In this document: positions 14,195-15,827 of the stretch, piece after piece | Layout of the letters: every line of letters begins with the position of its first letter | Numbering within the stretch: the stretch's first letter is position 1 | Assembly: GCA_008933525.1 (NCBI GenBank) | Contig: WBUV01000022.1 | Coordinates: 1-15,827 of the forward strand | Source of the DNA: Bacteroidales bacterium | GTDB lineage: Bacteria > Bacteroidota > Bacteroidia > Bacteroidales > Tenuifilaceae | DNA length: 15,827 bases | Direction of reading: 5' to 3' | Notes under the pieces: model-generated | Told to the model about the DNA's origin: nothing | Seen by the model: the letters and a program-made list of their open reading frames with translations, nothing else | Databases searched by the model: none | Translations under genes and position numbers: made by a program

Positions 14195-14282
14195 TTGTTT
14201 TTTGTCTGTGGATAACTAGTTCATCTCCAAATTTACTATCGACCATTTGAGCACCAAAAATCGCATATCGAACTAAAGTCAT

Positions 14283-14290
14283 TATCTTTG
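14283..14290 (+). promoter_or_regulatory. Putative -7 box before the glycosyltransferase gene
   Basis: TATCTTTG matches TAnnTTTG and would start a transcript near 14297, about 14 bases before the ATG. No TTTG is found at 19-21 bases upstream; the nearest (14246-14249) is 33 bases away. Confidence 0.35.
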
Positions 14291-14310
14291 GCTTTCAAAT
14301 CTTTTTTCTG

Positions 14311-15612
14311 ATGCGGTTATCTGGTAAAAAGGCATTAATCATTACATACTATTGGCCACCATCGGGCGGAGCGGGTGTTTTTAGGTGGTTGAAATTTGTT
14401 AAATATTTCCGTGCTTATGGCTGGGAGCCAATTATTTATACACCTGAGAATCCGGAAGCTCCGGCAGTAGACGAATCCTTGCTTAAGGATATACCAGATG
14501 GTATAGAGGTTATTAAGTCTAGAATTTGGGAGCCATACAATATCTATAAATTTATTACAGGCAAAAGAAATCAACGTATAGGTGTTAGCTTTGTCTCTCA
14601 GGGCAAAAAAAAGGGTTTTCTACATGGCTTCATGGTGTGGTTAAGGGGGAATTTGCTTATTCCTGATCCAAGAGTATTCTGGGTACGTCCATCGGTAAGG
14701 AAGCTTGAGAATTATATTAAGCAGAATAACATTGAGGCGATAATAACAACAGGTCCACCGCATTCAATGCATCTTATAGGCCTTAAGTTAAAGAAAAGGT
14801 TAAATATTAAGTGGATTGCCGACTTCAGGGATCCTTGGACAAATATCGATTTTTATAAGGAGTTAAAACTTACATTTATTGCCGACAGAATTCATCATCG
14901 GTTGGAAAAAAAGGTAATTGGTTCAGCAGATGCAATTCTTGTTGTGTCCGAACAAATGAAACAGGAGTATCTACATTTAAATCCTAAAAGAATAGATGTT
15001 ATAACCAATGGTTACGACGAGGAAGAGGTTTCCTCTGGCCCTACAAGGTTGGATAGTAAATTCAGTATTGCTCACGTTGGCACTTTGAATGCTCCTCGAA
15101 ATCCAAATATTTTGTGGAAAGCGCTATCGGAACTGCTTACTGAGATGCCTTCGCTAAAGGATGATTTGTTAATAAGACTAGTTGGTCAGGTGGATTTTTC
15201 AGTTAGAGAATCTCTAAAGGAGTTGAACTTAGATCAATTTTTTGAACATATTGAGTTTTTAAAGCACGACGAAGCTATTGCATTACAAAAACAATCGCAG
15301 GTTTTACTCCTTGTAGTGAACAATACACCTAACGCTTCGGGCATACTTACTGGCAAATTCTTTGAGTACCTAGGGTCGGGTAGAGTTGTCTTTGGTGTTG
15401 GCCCTAGTAATGGTAATTTATGCGATATTTTGACAAAGACAGGTGTAGGAGAGATGGTTGATTATAACGATCTGAAAAAAGCAAAGCAGATCATCACCAA
15501 CTATTATTACTCCTATAAATCGAATAACCTGTACCCCAAAGTTGGAAATATTGAGGAATATTCGCGAAGGAGCCTTACAGGCAAGATTATAGAAGTTATT
15601 GAGAAAGTATAA
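14311..15612 (+). CDS. GT-B glycosyltransferase (GT4-like), surface polysaccharide synthesis
   Basis: The 433-residue cytoplasmic or membrane-associated enzyme probably adds a sugar from a nucleotide donor to a lipid-linked glycan. The N-terminal Rossmann domain starts KALIITYYWPPSGGAGVFRW, with the Gly-rich loop usual for the acceptor-side domain of this group, and has TTGPPHSMH near 146-154. The C-terminal domain begins around SIAHVGTLNAPRNP. It carries the donor-site region GKFFEYLGSGRVVFG (348-362) with Glu352, matching the last Glu of the GT4 E-x7-E motif; the first Glu is replaced, since the upstream stretch reads NNTPNASGILTGK. The sugar and linkage cannot be predicted. wecB starts four bases after its stop, so the two are co-transcribed. 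Confidence 0.88.
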   Translation: MRLSGKKALIITYYWPPSGGAGVFRWLKFVKYFRAYGWEPIIYTPENPEAPAVDESLLKDIPDGIEVIKSRIWEPYNIYKFITGKRNQRIGVSFVSQGKKKGFLHGFMVWLRGNLLIPDPRVFWVRPSVRKLENYIKQNNIEAIITTGPPHSMHLIGLKLKKRLNIKWIADFRDPWTNIDFYKELKLTFIADRIHHRLEKKVIGSADAILVVSEQMKQEYLHLNPKRIDVITNGYDEEEVSSGPTRLDSKFSIAHVGTLNAPRNPNILWKALSELLTEMPSLKDDLLIRLVGQVDFSVRESLKELNLDQFFEHIEFLKHDEAIALQKQSQVLLLVVNNTPNASGILTGKFFEYLGSGRVVFGVGPSNGNLCDILTKTGVGEMVDYNDLKKAKQIITNYYYSYKSNNLYPKVGNIEEYSRRSLTGKIIEVIEKV

Positions 15613-15616
15613 TTTT

Positions 15617-15827
15617 ATGGCTAAAATACTTACAGTTGTTGGGGCACGTCCTCAGTTCATAAAAGCGGCGGCGGTGAGTCGTCAACTCAGCAAACACGGA
15701 ATTTCCGAGTTAATTGTCCACACCGGTCAGCATTTCGACGATAACATGTCCGATGTATTCTTTCGCGAAATGGAGATTCCAAAACCAGCCTATAATCTTG
15801 AGATCAATAGCTTAGGTCATGGAGCAA
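15617..15827 (+). CDS. wecB: UDP-N-acetylglucosamine 2-epimerase, N-terminal part (cut by window end)
   Basis: The enzyme converts UDP-GlcNAc to UDP-ManNAc for capsule, O-antigen or other surface glycans. Seventy codons are visible, open to the last base. They begin AKILTVVGARPQFIKAAAV, containing the family's N-terminal GARPQFIK motif that binds the nucleotide sugar. HTGQHFDDNMSDVFF follows, containing the conserved HTGQH. The ATG at 15617 lies four bases after the glycosyltransferase stop and starts exactly at the family's usual N-terminus. The fragment has no defects; the remaining roughly 300 residues are outside. Confidence 0.95.
   Translation, partial: MAKILTVVGARPQFIKAAAVSRQLSKHGISELIVHTGQHFDDNMSDVFFREMEIPKPAYNLEINSLGHGA

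Overview
The window looks like chromosome from a member of Bacteroidetes, probably order Bacteroidales or a close relative. The evidence is a fused SecDF of 996 residues, promoter -7 boxes of the TAnnTTTG type, AT-rich leaders without Shine-Dalgarno sequences, and moderate to low GC. No species can be named from sequence alone. Most of the window is housekeeping. I see no phage, transposase, CRISPR array, rRNA or tRNA.

Left end (1-1056): a minus-strand gene cut by the window edge encodes the membrane-anchored N-terminus of a sensor-like protein. It diverges from a small cytosolic retropepsin-like aspartic protease. The intergenic region holds a near-perfect Bacteroidetes promoter followed by an inverted repeat placed like an operator.

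Middle (1215-8957): secDF (protein export), a CPA1-type potassium or sodium/proton antiporter with a C-terminal TrkA-C domain, and mutS (mismatch repair) are separate plus-strand units. Clear intrinsic terminators follow secDF and the antiporter. The 520-base gap before mutS holds a second terminator hairpin, which may end a small RNA.

Acyl-CoA carboxylase operon (9225-12932): biotin carboxylase, a biotin carrier protein with an upstream BT-like domain, and a PccB/MmdA-type carboxyltransferase. Together they would carboxylate a short acyl-CoA, most likely propionyl-CoA, with ATP and bicarbonate. A beta-carbonic anhydrase follows directly and could supply the bicarbonate. A long stem-loop lies between the carrier and carboxyltransferase genes. 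The carboxyltransferase has Cys where characterised propionyl-CoA carboxylases have a specificity-determining Asp.

Right end (13715-15827): a histidine-rich exported beta-barrel protein of unknown function, then a GT-B glycosyltransferase and the start of wecB (UDP-GlcNAc 2-epimerase), four bases apart. These last two look like the beginning of a surface polysaccharide locus that continues past the window.
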